Assembly (NCBI GenBank): GCA_016703665.1
Contig: JADJBS010000020.1
Location: forward strand, 1,306,001 to 1,370,000
DNA from: Candidatus Defluviibacillus avedoerensis
GTDB taxonomy: Bacteria > Pseudomonadota > Gammaproteobacteria > Burkholderiales > Burkholderiaceae_C
Direction of reading: 5' to 3'
DNA: 64,000 nucleotides
Shown in pieces: positions 9,933-18,615 of this stretch. The notes under the pieces were generated by a model. It saw nothing but the letters and a program-made list of their open reading frames with translations, searched no databases and had not been told where the DNA came from. Each line of letters opens with the position of its first letter. Position 1 is the stretch's first letter. The position numbers and the translations under genes were made by a program.

Positions 9933-10940
9933 TTAAAAGGCTTCCTTTTCAGCTTCTAGATAAGCAAGACTGGTGTACTTGCCAATGTTGCTGTCGAAGC
10001 CCTGCATGGTACGCGCACGTGCGGCAACACGCGGATCGGCCAGCACGGCAGCCTTAGCCTCAGCTTCGGGCTTGCCATCCTTCACGGCAGCCAGACACGG
10101 GTCCCAGATACCTTGCAGAAAGCTGCCGTAGGTCTGAAGCAAATCCTTGCGCGGCTCACCGTGTGCCGGCACCCAGAGCTGTTCGCCGGCTGCGGCGCCC
10201 AGGGCGCCGAAATACTTGAAAGTGCCGGGGTAGGAGCCTTCATCGATGTTGGCGATGCGGTTGGTCATCGCGATGTCGCCCACCGCCGTGACCTTGTCCT
10301 GGACCACCTCGACACACAGGTCGGCCTCGGTATGGGCCTGGCCATAGTGATGCAGGCGCAGTGTGACGTCGCCGAACTGCAGCGTCTGCCCGTGACGTGC
10401 CACGGTGTTGGGCGGTACCACGCGGGTTCCGGCCGTGGACTGGTTGGTCCAACGTTCCATCAGTGTGCGCCAAGTGCTGCCTTCGATGCCCTGGATCATG
10501 TCCTTCGTGTGCGGCAGCGCGTAGATCGGCAGTTGAGGCCCGAAGGCACGCATGAAGGCGTCGTTGCCGAGCCAGTGGTCGCCGTGGAAGTGGCTGTTAA
10601 ATACGGCCACCACGGGCTTATCAGTGACGCTGCGGATCATGCGGATCGCCATCTCGCCGATCTGCAGCGAACTGCCAGAGTCGAGGATGACGACGCCGGT
10701 CGAGGTGGTGACGAAGATGACGCTGGACATCATGCCGCGGTTCTCCGGAGTCGGAAAGCCATCCGGCGCAAAGATGAGCCAGACATGCTGCGACAGTTGC
10801 ACCGGGCGAATTTCCGCAACTGGCGGGCCTTCGATAAAATCCTGCGCCTGCTGCGCCAGCAGTTGCACCTCCGGCCAGAGCAGGGCAGCCGTGACACCGG
10901 CACCGAGAAAACGGCGGCGCGACAACGCCATGGGCTTCAT
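9933..10940 (-). CDS. soxH: SoxH-like metallo-beta-lactamase-fold hydrolase, exported
   Basis: MBL-fold metalloenzyme, 335 residues from the ATG at 10940. That start overlaps the soxB stop by four bases (ATGA), showing translational coupling; a longer frame to 11048 lies inside soxB and is rejected. A twin-arginine signal SRRRFLGAGVTAALL starts the protein, so it should be periplasmic. The zinc signature HFHGDHW is intact, with further ligands in AHTEAD and PAHGEP. SoxH occurs at the end of many sox operons; it is not needed for thiosulfate oxidation in Paracoccus and its substrate is unknown. Confidence 0.85.
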   Translation of the reverse strand: MKPMALSRRRFLGAGVTAALLWPEVQLLAQQAQDFIEGPPVAEIRPVQLSQHVWLIFAPDGFPTPENRGMMSSVIFVTTSTGVVILDSGSSLQIGEMAIRMIRSVTDKPVVAVFNSHFHGDHWLGNDAFMRAFGPQLPIYALPHTKDMIQGIEGSTWRTLMERWTNQSTAGTRVVPPNTVARHGQTLQFGDVTLRLHHYGQAHTEADLCVEVVQDKVTAVGDIAMTNRIANIDEGSYPGTFKYFGALGAAAGEQLWVPAHGEPRKDLLQTYGSFLQGIWDPCLAAVKDGKPEAEAKAAVLADPRVAARARTMQGFDSNIGKYTSLAYLEAEKEAF

Positions 10941-12670
10941 GCCACATACCCTGGGTTGGGCAGGCCGCCGGTGATCTTCGGCGCGTTCAATTGGCGCGGC
11001 GCCACCTTGCCGCCCTGCGCCTTCAGCCACTGCTCGACCACTTCCCACACCTGCTTGTTACCCTGGTTGCGGGCTTCTTCCGCCACCGGCGCCCAGCCCG
11101 CCACCTTGTAGCTCTTGCCGGCCTCGATCGGTCGGCCTTTCAGGCGCATGTCCTGGATGCGCGCACCCATCTTGGCGGTCGGATCACAGGCATAACTGAG
11201 GCCGCCCACACGCACCATGTCGCCACCCTGCTGGTAGTAGGGGTCCGGGTTGAAAAGGTTGTCGCACACGTCCTCGAGCACCGTCTTGATGGTCTCTCCG
11301 GTCATTTCGGTGACGGTGGCGAACGAGTAGGTGGTGGCCGTCATGTCCAGTAGCCATTCACGCGTAATCGCCTGGCCGGGTAGTAGCGTGGTGCCCCAGC
11401 GAAAGCCCGGCGAGAATGCAATCTCTGCGCCTTGCACATCCATGAGGGCATCCACCAGCAACTGGTCTCCCGTGCCGTTGAAATTGCCACGGCGGTACAA
11501 CAGCCCTTCGCTGATGCCCAGCACTTCGTTCAGCTTGGCTTCGTAGGGTGCACGCACCTTGGTGATCAGCGCGTCCATATCCCGGTCGGCCGGCAGCATG
11601 TTGGCAAACACCGGTAGCAGCTTGTAGCGGAAGTCGCTGACCTTCTTGTCCTTGACTTCGAAGTCCAGTACGCCGAGGAACTTGCCATTGGACCCGGCAT
11701 TGGTGACGATGGTCTTGCCCCCGGCGTTGCTGACCAGCGTAGCCACGGGCATGCCGTCATGGGTGTGGCCACCCATGACGGCGTCAATGCCGCGCACGCG
11801 GCTGGCCATCTTCAGGTCCACGTCCATGCCGTTGTGGCTGATCACCACCACCACCTGCGCGCCCTTGCCACGCGCTTCGTCCACTACCCTCTGCATGTTC
11901 TGGTCTTGGATACCGAACTCCCAGTCGGCAACCATGTAGCGCGGATTAGCGATAGGGGTGTACGGGAACGCCTGGCCGACGATGGCACAGGGCACGCCGT
12001 TGATTTCGCGCATCACGTAGGGCGCGAACACCGGATCGCCAAAGTCGGCTGTTTTGATGTTCTGTGCCACGAAATCCACCTTGCCGGCGAAATCCTTCTC
12101 CACTATCTCCTTCACGCGCTCCATGCCCAGCGTGAACTCCCAGTGGCCCGTCATGACATCCACGCCCAGCAGTTTGCAGGCGTCGACCATGTCCTGACCA
12201 TTGGTCCACAAGCAGGTGCCGGAACCCTGCCAGGTGTCCCCCCCGTCCAGCAGCAACGCACCAGGCCGGCTGGCTTTCAGGCGCTTGACTAGCGTGGCCA
12301 AGTGTGCAAATCCACCCACCTTGCCATAGCGCTTGGCCGCCTGTTCGAAATTCAGGTACGTCAATGCGTGGGCTTCGGCTGAGCCGGCCGGCACCTTGGC
12401 CACCCTCAGCAGGTACTCGCCCACCAGATGTGGCAGGTTACCGTTCATGCTGCCCAGGCCAAGGTTGATGCTGGGCTCTCGGAAGTGGATGGGCTTGAGC
12501 TGGGCGTGGCAGTCCGTCATGTGCAGAAACGACACCGTGCCGAAACGCGGCACGGTGTACAGGCCTTCGGCTGCGGTGGCGGCGTCGGCTTGCGCGTAGC
12601 GACCGAGCCCCATGCCAGCTACGGTGCCGGCGCCTAGGACCTGGAGGAATTCGCGTTTGCTGAGGTTCAT
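10937..12670 (-). CDS. soxB: Thiosulfohydrolase SoxB
   Basis: Periplasmic dimanganese hydrolase that releases sulfate from the sulfonate group carried by SoxY. 577 residues, usual SoxB length. The N-terminus MNLSKREFLQVLGAG resembles a Tat signal with KR instead of RR. The 5'-nucleotidase-type metallophosphatase motifs are present: LHMTDCHAQLKP near residue 50, LLDGGDTWQGS near 143 and GGHTHDGMP. An intrinsic terminator separates it from soxX upstream; soxH overlaps its stop. No strong Shine-Dalgarno is seen before its ATG. Confidence 0.97.
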   Translation of the reverse strand: MNLSKREFLQVLGAGTVAGMGLGRYAQADAATAAEGLYTVPRFGTVSFLHMTDCHAQLKPIHFREPSINLGLGSMNGNLPHLVGEYLLRVAKVPAGSAEAHALTYLNFEQAAKRYGKVGGFAHLATLVKRLKASRPGALLLDGGDTWQGSGTCLWTNGQDMVDACKLLGVDVMTGHWEFTLGMERVKEIVEKDFAGKVDFVAQNIKTADFGDPVFAPYVMREINGVPCAIVGQAFPYTPIANPRYMVADWEFGIQDQNMQRVVDEARGKGAQVVVVISHNGMDVDLKMASRVRGIDAVMGGHTHDGMPVATLVSNAGGKTIVTNAGSNGKFLGVLDFEVKDKKVSDFRYKLLPVFANMLPADRDMDALITKVRAPYEAKLNEVLGISEGLLYRRGNFNGTGDQLLVDALMDVQGAEIAFSPGFRWGTTLLPGQAITREWLLDMTATTYSFATVTEMTGETIKTVLEDVCDNLFNPDPYYQQGGDMVRVGGLSYACDPTAKMGARIQDMRLKGRPIEAGKSYKVAGWAPVAEEARNQGNKQVWEVVEQWLKAQGGKVAPRQLNAPKITGGLPNPGYVA

Positions 12671-12694
12671 GATTCGCTGTTCACTGATATATGC

Positions 12695-12721
12695 AAAAAA
12701 AGACCCGGCTCATGCCGGGTC
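12695..12721 (-). terminator. Intrinsic terminator between soxX and soxB
   Basis: On the minus strand a perfect 8-bp stem GACCCGGC / GCCGGGTC (12702-12709 and 12714-12721) with a 4-base loop is followed directly by seven T residues (12701-12695). This is a textbook rho-independent terminator 11 bases after the soxX stop. The T tract ends 24 bases before the soxB start, leaving no room for a normal promoter, so soxB expression should depend on read-through. Confidence 0.85.
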
Positions 12722-12732
12722 CGCCTGATGGA

Positions 12733-13392
12733 TCACTGGTTGACGACGGACTTCGGGTCAAGCAGCAGGGCCACCAGGTGGCGCACTTCGTCCGGAGTCA
12801 GGATGCCCTTGTGTCCTGCACGTGGCATGTGGGAACAGGCGTTGTAGGCCTTGGCGTTCCAGATCTTGCCCCAGGTGTATTCCACGATCGGGCGGGCGGC
12901 CGGGCTTGCAAGATCGGTGACACCACGAATCTTGCCATAGTTGTACAGGCTGGGGCCGATGGTGCCAAAGGAGATTTCCTTGGGCGAGAGCTGGTGGCAG
13001 TTATAGCAGTTGCCACCATTCGGCGTCTGCGCGGTGTCGGTGAAAGTCAGACCTCTGCCGCTTTGCGCCAGGGCCTCTCCTTTTTGCCAGTCCCCGAGGA
13101 AACGACCATCCGCTGGCCATTGAATAGTCTTCAGATTGGCCGCCTCGATTTCCTTGGCACGCTTTTCGTCCAGCGGCTTGCCCGCCACGTCGGCGGCGCT
13201 GCATTCACGTGTGGCGTCGTCCTGGGCCATGGCGGCCACCTTGACGATGCCTTCGTCGCGGAAGGATTTCTGGAAAATGCGGGCCGTAAGTTGGTCCAAA
13301 TCGCTGGCTCCGGGGCTGACGGCACAGCCAGCCAGTACGGCCGTCGCGCCCAGCACGCAAGCTGAGATGAGCAGGGTGATGCGTTGTGTCAT
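12733..13392 (-). CDS. soxX: Sulfur-oxidation c-type cytochrome SoxX
   Basis: Monoheme subunit of the SoxXA complex, which couples thiosulfate to the SoxY cysteine. 219 residues. The heme motif CYNCH lies near residue 128 and the likely distal Met is in ACSHMPRAGH near 190. The N-terminal signal ends LAGC (Cys at about residue 23), which reads as a lipoprotein box, unusual for SoxX. It has the N-terminal extension typical of the longer betaproteobacterial SoxX. It follows soxA by 18 bases. Confidence 0.93.
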   Translation of the reverse strand: MTQRITLLISACVLGATAVLAGCAVSPGASDLDQLTARIFQKSFRDEGIVKVAAMAQDDATRECSAADVAGKPLDEKRAKEIEAANLKTIQWPADGRFLGDWQKGEALAQSGRGLTFTDTAQTPNGGNCYNCHQLSPKEISFGTIGPSLYNYGKIRGVTDLASPAARPIVEYTWGKIWNAKAYNACSHMPRAGHKGILTPDEVRHLVALLLDPKSVVNQ

Positions 13393-13410
13393 GGGTGGGT
13401 CCTTCCGCGC

Positions 13411-14220
13411 TCAGCGTTTGATGGCCGGCGCGATGGACGCCGAGCCCTGACTGTTGACCCCGAGGTACACGCCCAGGGCAATGGTGACGTCGCTGCCGAA
13501 GCCAGGGTACGGAAAGCGTTGCTGGCGGAAACAGTCGTTCAGGCGTTGCTGCATGCCCCACATCTGGCCGTTGGACACGCGGTAGGCCGGCCAAGCCGCA
13601 AACCCGACGCCGTCGCCAGGGTTTTTGGTCAGGTTGGGAAGGTCCTGCAGGCGGATACGTTTGGCGTCTTCTCCATGGCAAGAGGCACAGGAGAAATCAT
13701 GCGGACCGCCGCGCTGAAAGAACAGGCGCTTGCCAACATCGTAAAAGGTCTTTTCTTGCACATGCTGCTGCGGCAGATTGAATTTCATGTCGCGCGACTC
13801 GGATGCGATCCAGGTGGCCAGCGCCGTCATGTTGTTCTGCTCTCCCTTGCCAAAAGGTGTGGCCGCAATCTCGGCGGCGTTCAGACCCTGCAAGCGCTCC
13901 ATGCAGGTGAGCAGACGCGACTCCAGATCCTGCATGCGGCCGGTATCGGCAAAGTAGCGTGGCAGTTCGGCAAACACGCCCTTGACCACGCCCGGGCCCT
14001 TGCCCAGGTCGCAGGCTTCCAGCGAGGCATTGCGTGGTCCGCGCTTCTTTTTCCAGAGGTCTTCCCCCTTGGCTTCGAACAGTTCGGACGGATTGCCGTC
14101 GGCGAGCATAGCGCGGTATTCCTCGATGCTCTGCACGGCGGATTTCTGCGCCGAAGCAGGGAGCAGCGTCAGCGACAGGCTCAGGGCGACGGGCAGCAGT
14201 TGGCGGATGGGATGTTCCAT
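13411..14220 (-). CDS. soxA: Sulfur-oxidation c-type cytochrome SoxA
   Basis: Catalytic subunit of SoxXA. 269 residues with a Sec signal (LLPVALSLSLTLLPASA). One heme motif CASCH lies near residues 177-181. The first heme site of diheme SoxA is absent: the matching region reads SLEACDLGKG, with a second Cys in RLLTCMER that could form the structural disulfide. The active-site Cys that is persulfurated in this family is in LNDCFRQQRFPYPGFGSD near residue 229. It lies between soxZ and soxX. Confidence 0.96.
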   Translation of the reverse strand: MEHPIRQLLPVALSLSLTLLPASAQKSAVQSIEEYRAMLADGNPSELFEAKGEDLWKKKRGPRNASLEACDLGKGPGVVKGVFAELPRYFADTGRMQDLESRLLTCMERLQGLNAAEIAATPFGKGEQNNMTALATWIASESRDMKFNLPQQHVQEKTFYDVGKRLFFQRGGPHDFSCASCHGEDAKRIRLQDLPNLTKNPGDGVGFAAWPAYRVSNGQMWGMQQRLNDCFRQQRFPYPGFGSDVTIALGVYLGVNSQGSASIAPAIKR

Positions 14221-14293
14221 GGTCTACTCGTTGTTGCTGTTGGCATGCATGAAAAGGCACCGGACACAGCGCCCGGTCGTGTCAGGCGGAAGC

Positions 14294-14605
14294 TCAGGAC
14301 ACCGTGGCTTCATCGGTACGTGTATCGCCTTTGTTGTCTTTCCAGGTGATGGCCACCTTGTCGCCCTTGGCGGCGCCCTTGATGACGAACTGGAGGAACG
14401 GATTCTTGGAAACCGCCGTGCCCCATTCGGCATTGAGTACCACCTTGCCGTTGTGACTGGCGGTGACTTCCTGGATGTGCCACGCGGGCACCAGTTTGCC
14501 GGCTGCGTCTTTGCGCTGCCCGGTTTCCATCTCGTGGCTCATGAGGACGCGAACGGTGGTCTTGTCCCCGGATGCTTGGGCGCGAATGCGCATCGGATCT
14601 GCCAT
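14294..14605 (-). CDS. soxZ: Thiosulfate oxidation carrier complex protein SoxZ
   Basis: Scaffold partner of SoxY in the SoxYZ substrate carrier. 103 residues, usual length, starting MADPMRIRAQASGD, with the conserved VRVLMSHEMETGQRKD stretch. There is no signal peptide, as expected, because SoxZ is exported together with Tat-dependent SoxY. It lies 52 bases downstream of soxY and 73 bases upstream of soxA. Confidence 0.97.
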   Translation of the reverse strand: MADPMRIRAQASGDKTTVRVLMSHEMETGQRKDAAGKLVPAWHIQEVTASHNGKVVLNAEWGTAVSKNPFLQFVIKGAAKGDKVAITWKDNKGDTRTDEATVS

Positions 14606-14657
14606 GTTGAACTCCTGATATTGGGTTTCGAAAGTTGACGGTACGGATCAGCGACGT

Positions 14658-15113
14658 TCAGCCGCCGCAGCCACCCAGGGTGACCTTGACTTCTTTTTTG
14701 GCATAGAGCGCCTTGCCGTCAGCCATGATGGCCACGGCGTACACGTCCGAAGACTGGCCCATCTTGGCACGGGTGGCGAAGTTGGTTTCGACACTGTCGC
14801 TGACCTGGAAGCTCGCCACCAGGGCCGACGGATTCTTTTCGACCAGGATCAGGAGCTGCTTCACGCCAGCCAGCGTGGTAGCCACTCCCACGGGAACCAC
14901 GGCACCGTTTTCGGCGATGTCCGGCCCTGTGATGGTGACATCCTTGCTTTCAGCCAGGGTAGTGCCACCTGCGGCCTTGACCGCTTCCTGCACTGACTTG
15001 GCGTCAAACGCTGTCTTGTTGAACGCCGCCAGGGCGTATTGGGGGAAGCCAGCGGCGGCCAGCAGGCCGGCCACCAGGGCGCTTTGCTTGATAGTCTTGC
15101 GACGGGTTTGCAT
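14658..15113 (-). CDS. soxY: Thiosulfate oxidation carrier protein SoxY
   Basis: Carries sulfur intermediates on its C-terminal Cys in the periplasm. The ATG at 15113 with AAGGAG about 7 bases upstream gives 151 residues beginning MQTRRKTIKQSALVAG, a Tat signal; the frame is open to 15191 but that extension lacks support. The C-terminus is exactly GGCGG, the swinging-arm motif with the substrate-binding Cys. It lies 50 bases after the soxD stop. Confidence 0.97.
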   Translation of the reverse strand: MQTRRKTIKQSALVAGLLAAAGFPQYALAAFNKTAFDAKSVQEAVKAAGGTTLAESKDVTITGPDIAENGAVVPVGVATTLAGVKQLLILVEKNPSALVASFQVSDSVETNFATRAKMGQSSDVYAVAIMADGKALYAKKEVKVTLGGCGG

Positions 15114-15163
15114 CGGGATGCTCCTTGTGGATGGTTGATACGGCTTGAAACTTGTCGGGGCGC

Positions 15164-16243
15164 TCATCGGGCAGCGCCCTTGGCGATCCATTGGGCTATG
15201 GTCCGGGCATCAGCCTCGGACAGAGTCTGCGGTGGCATGGGTACGGCGCCCCAAACGCCAGATCCTCCGGCGCGAATCTTGCCAATCAGATAGTCTGCCT
15301 TGTCCGCATGGCGTTTGGCAACCTCATTGAAGCCTGGACCGACGATCTTCTTGTCCACCCCGTGGCATGCGACACAGCCGTGTTTATTCAAAAGCGCCTG
15401 TGCCGCCTTGGATTCACTCGCGCCCGGGTTGGCCGCAACGGGCGGGGTCGCAGGTACAGCGGCCGCAGCGATGTTGCCCTTGCCTTCCGGTCGCGTGGTG
15501 TCGGTGCCCTTCTGGGCGCCCACCAGACGGTTTTGTTCCTGCAGGTTGCCGTGTGCGTTGCGAGCAAAGTCGGGCAGCAGCGACGCAACGGTGGGCTCCG
15601 TAGCGCAGTCTTTCATGCAAGCGACGTTGGCGGTATCGGGTCGTGACTTGCCCCCGAACTCCTTGCCCGGCCACAACGCATGTTGCGTGGTCATGCCGTT
15701 GCGGTTTGGCATGCGCTGCTGCACCTGGGCAATGTTCTGGTCCGACAGCTTGAAGTCGTCTGGCACCACGTTGGCCAAGCTCAGCAGGTACGCCGTGACG
15801 GCGTACACCTCGTCCACCGCCAGCGACTTAGGGCTGGTCCAGGGCATGGCACGGTTGATATAGTCCCAGATGGTCGAGAGCGTGGCCACCTTCATGATGG
15901 TGGTGCGCCCCGGAAAATCCGCACGCGTCAGGTTGGCAACACGCCCCTTCTTGATGTCCTCGGCGCTGGTACCACCTATAAGCGGACTGAACACCTCGTT
16001 GGATTCGCCAAAGACGCCGTGGCAATGCGCGCATTTGGCTTCCCACAGCTCCTGGCCCTTTTCTACCGAACCGGATCCCTTGGGCAGGCCCTTGAAATCA
16101 GGGCGCACGTCGATGTCCCAGGCCGCCACTTCCTTTGGGGTTGCATCCCGACCGACACCCGGGTACTTCGGCGACTGGGCGATTGCCAGGCCACCGACCA
16201 GCAGCAGAGCCGCAGCAATGGTGCCGTTACGAAAGTTGAACAT
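15164..16243 (-). CDS. soxD: Diheme cytochrome c SoxD, sulfur dehydrogenase subunit
   Basis: Electron-accepting subunit of Sox(CD)2, which oxidises the sulfane sulfur bound to SoxY. 359 residues with a Sec signal ending GGLAIAQS. Heme motifs CAHCH (near residue 72) and CVACH (near residue 292), joined by a long Ala/Pro-rich linker. The second domain contains VDKKIVGPGFNEVAKR, the same family sequence that survives in the decayed cytochrome gene near 18.3 kb. Its start overlaps the soxC end by 17 bases. Confidence 0.95.
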   Translation of the reverse strand: MFNFRNGTIAAALLLVGGLAIAQSPKYPGVGRDATPKEVAAWDIDVRPDFKGLPKGSGSVEKGQELWEAKCAHCHGVFGESNEVFSPLIGGTSAEDIKKGRVANLTRADFPGRTTIMKVATLSTIWDYINRAMPWTSPKSLAVDEVYAVTAYLLSLANVVPDDFKLSDQNIAQVQQRMPNRNGMTTQHALWPGKEFGGKSRPDTANVACMKDCATEPTVASLLPDFARNAHGNLQEQNRLVGAQKGTDTTRPEGKGNIAAAAVPATPPVAANPGASESKAAQALLNKHGCVACHGVDKKIVGPGFNEVAKRHADKADYLIGKIRAGGSGVWGAVPMPPQTLSEADARTIAQWIAKGAAR

Positions 16244-17591
16244 TCTTCACCTCGCCGTTTTCCTGCACCAGCCACGACTGGATGGCATTGTTGTGATAGA
16301 TCGAGCGGGTGCCGCGCGTAGCACGCAACTGCTTGTAGGTGGGCTGGACGTGCCCGGTCTCGTCGGTGGCTCGGCTCTGGAGAATGGCGGGCTTGCCGTC
16401 CCACACCCAGTCCAGGTTGAAGCGGGTGAGCGCCTTGGACAGCACCGGTGTTTCCAGCCGCGCGCTGCGCCAATTGCGGCCGCCATCCACCGAGATGTCC
16501 ACCTTCTTCACCTTGCCCCGACCCGACCAAGCCAAGCCGGTGATGTTGTAGAAGCCCTTGTCCAGCAGCACCTGGCCACCGGAAGGCGTGGTCACCACGC
16601 TCTTGATCTCCTGCAGATTGGTGTACTGGCGATGCTGACCGTCCGGCATGAGATCGATATAGTGCACCGCCTCGTCCTTGGCGGCGTAGGGCTTGTCCCC
16701 GACTTCGATGCGGCGCAGGTACTTGACCCAACTCACCCCCTGCACACCCGGCACCACCAGCCGCAGCGGATATCCGTTTTCCGGTCGCAACATCTCTCCA
16801 TTCTGAGCATAGGCCACGAACACTTCGCCGGATTTGATGAGGCTCATGGGCAAGGTTCGCGTCATGGCCGAGCCATCTCCCCCTTCGGCCAGCACGAACT
16901 TGCCATTTTTCAGATCGGCACCGGCAATTTCCAGCAGGGTGATGAGCGGCACGCCGGTAAACTCGCTGCACGAAATCATGCCGTGCGTGTACTGCACGGT
17001 CGGCACCGCCACGTTTCCCCATTCGACGGCAGTGTTGGCGCCACACTCGATGAAGTGGAAGCGCGACACCGAGGGCAGTCGCATGATCTCATCCATGGAG
17101 AACACCTTGGGTGCCTTGACCATGCCGTTAATCATAAAGCGGTGCTTAGAGGGGTCGATGTCCCACCAGCCTTGGTGATGACGTTCGAAATGCAAGCCGC
17201 TGGGCGTGACGATACCGAACAGCGACTGCAACGGTGCAAACGACACGGAAGCCTGCGTGGTCTGCGTCAGCCCCGGGCTCTGGCGGCGCTGCACGTTGGA
17301 TTCGTACCGGGACGGCTTGCCATAGCCTTCGGTAGCAACGCCCTGGCCCAGACCCTTAGCATGTTCCGGCAGGTTCAGGATGTTCTCGTCGCCTCCTTCC
17401 CGTGGCACCGGGTTGCCCTGCGCCATCGCCTTCGCCGCCGCAGCGCTGGCCGCAGCGGCGGCGAAGGCGCTACGGATGAAATCGCGCCGACCGCTGCGGG
17501 CTTGGGCAAAAATGGTAAGGATTCCTTGTTGATCCAGAAAATTCTCGGGCGCTTTTCTGACTTGGCCCGCAGGAGTTGATAGATCGTTCAC
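16227..17591 (-). CDS. soxC: Sulfane dehydrogenase SoxC, molybdopterin subunit
   Basis: Molybdenum enzyme of the sulfite-oxidase family; with SoxD it performs the six-electron oxidation of SoxY-bound sulfane. A GTG at 17591 with GAGG about 8 bases upstream gives 454 residues; the frame continues to 17633. A Tat-like signal SGRRDFIRSAFAAAAAS lies near residue 35. The Mo-liganding Cys is in FHFIECGANTAVEW, followed by the C-terminal dimerisation domain. Its presence predicts full oxidation of thiosulfate to sulfate without sulfur globules. It is the second gene of the leftward sox run. Confidence 0.95.
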   Translation of the reverse strand: MNDLSTPAGQVRKAPENFLDQQGILTIFAQARSGRRDFIRSAFAAAAASAAAAKAMAQGNPVPREGGDENILNLPEHAKGLGQGVATEGYGKPSRYESNVQRRQSPGLTQTTQASVSFAPLQSLFGIVTPSGLHFERHHQGWWDIDPSKHRFMINGMVKAPKVFSMDEIMRLPSVSRFHFIECGANTAVEWGNVAVPTVQYTHGMISCSEFTGVPLITLLEIAGADLKNGKFVLAEGGDGSAMTRTLPMSLIKSGEVFVAYAQNGEMLRPENGYPLRLVVPGVQGVSWVKYLRRIEVGDKPYAAKDEAVHYIDLMPDGQHRQYTNLQEIKSVVTTPSGGQVLLDKGFYNITGLAWSGRGKVKKVDISVDGGRNWRSARLETPVLSKALTRFNLDWVWDGKPAILQSRATDETGHVQPTYKQLRATRGTRSIYHNNAIQSWLVQENGEVKNVQLS

Positions 17592-17659
17592 TCGTCGTCC
17601 TCTTTGGATTGATTCGAGCAGTATTACCTGCAAGTTTCGCCTAGGACGGATTGCTTAGG

Positions 17660-17702
17660 CGTAAAATTACGTTATATGCTCATAAAGTAATATATAGCGT
17701 AA
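17660..17702. promoter_or_regulatory. AT-rich inverted repeat upstream of soxC, candidate operator
   Basis: The 192-base gap between the small cytochrome gene and soxC holds an 11-bp inverted repeat with one mismatch: TTACGTTATAT at 17667-17677 and ATATAGCGTAA at 17692-17702, 14-base spacer. A third half-site makes an overlapping palindrome CGTAA-AA-TTACG at 17660-17671. The stretch is far more AT-rich than its surroundings, as expected for a promoter. Binding by the cluster's ArsR-type regulator is a guess from position. Confidence 0.5.
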
Positions 17703-17783
17703 CACCTCTTCATGAATACGGAATTACACCTAGACGCAACCTTGGTTTAAAGCCGGACGTCTTTTTAGACATCCCTGACGCTA

Positions 17784-18107
17784 TTACTTAAACTTGTAGT
17801 GATCCCTATTCAGAACGGCAGCTATCGCGGCAACCTCCTCTGGAAACATTCCGAGATTTAGCTCCGTGTTGCACTGCTCCACCATTCCGCGAAGGAAAGG
17901 AGCCGTGTTGATTCGGCCTTTTGGTCGATAGATGGAAGAGCCATCGCCTCCGAATCGAAGTTGATGACAGGCTACACATTTGTGGGTCTCAATCATTTCC
18001 TCGCCGAGCTTTAAATCAGCGTCTCGGAAGATATCTGCTTGTTGCGCCCATCCCGTTGGAGGACCAGACATCAGCATAACCATCAAGAACATCTGACTCA
18101 GCCGCAT
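17784..18107 (-). CDS. Small monoheme c-type cytochrome of the sox cluster
   Basis: 107 residues from the ATG at 18107, preceded by GGAAAG at a normal distance; a longer frame to 18152 lacks support. Sec signal MRLSQMFLMVMLMSG ends near AQQA. Heme motif CVACH at residues 44-48, possible distal Met in NLGMFPEE. It lies upstream of soxC on the same strand and may accept electrons from the Sox enzymes. It is not similar enough to SoxE or SoxX to name. Confidence 0.82.
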   Translation of the reverse strand: MRLSQMFLMVMLMSGPPTGWAQQADIFRDADLKLGEEMIETHKCVACHQLRFGGDGSSIYRPKGRINTAPFLRGMVEQCNTELNLGMFPEEVAAIAAVLNRDHYKFK

Positions 18108-18180
18108 TGCAGTCTTTCCGGTTTCAAGAGTTAAGGTTCGATTGCTAGACACCGTTTCGCCCCCAAGAAGTCAAAATCTT

Positions 18181-18466
18181 TGATTGGACGCCAGACAGAG
18201 CGCTGCCTGCGTCTCCATGAACAAAGGTTCGCGTCCCATGCTTCTGTGCTACGTAGCTCAATGTGCTTGATTCGGACTGCTACCTCGTCCTTTGGCCCAA
18301 CATATTTCTTGGCAACTTCTTGGCAACTTCCTGGCAAGAAGGTCCGACGATCTTCTTGTCGATGAAATAGCAAACGGTGTCGCGGCTCATTTTGGCGAGT
18401 TCAAGATTGCGTTCATAGAAAAGGCTATCGAGCAGGAAAAACCCATGGAAATATTGAGAATAGGTA
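18181..18466 (-). pseudogene. Decayed c-type cytochrome gene
   Basis: On the minus strand one frame reads ELAKMSRDTVCYFIDKKIVGPSCQEVAKK and another, in phase after a frameshift, QEVAKKYVGPKDEVAVRIK. Joined, these match the cytochrome c551/c5-like pattern CxxCHxxDKKIVGPxxxEVAKKY. The heme motif is lost (DTVCY instead of CxxCH). The frameshift is explained by a perfect 11-bp tandem duplication, CTTGGCAACTT at 18308-18318 and 18319-18329 (plus strand). The C-terminal part is poorly recognisable. The resemblance to the second domain of SoxD suggests a cluster cytochrome now lost. Confidence 0.72.
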
Positions 18467-18615
18467 ACTTTCGCACGGGATGTTAATGCAGGGATTGACG
18501 GTAAATCAACGACATAGACAACAAACAATGTACAGCAGGCTCTACAAAAAATCTAGCGCCTAAATCATTCAATTGACAAGAACTTCCCCAAAACCGATGA
18601 GGTAGATTCAGCAGG

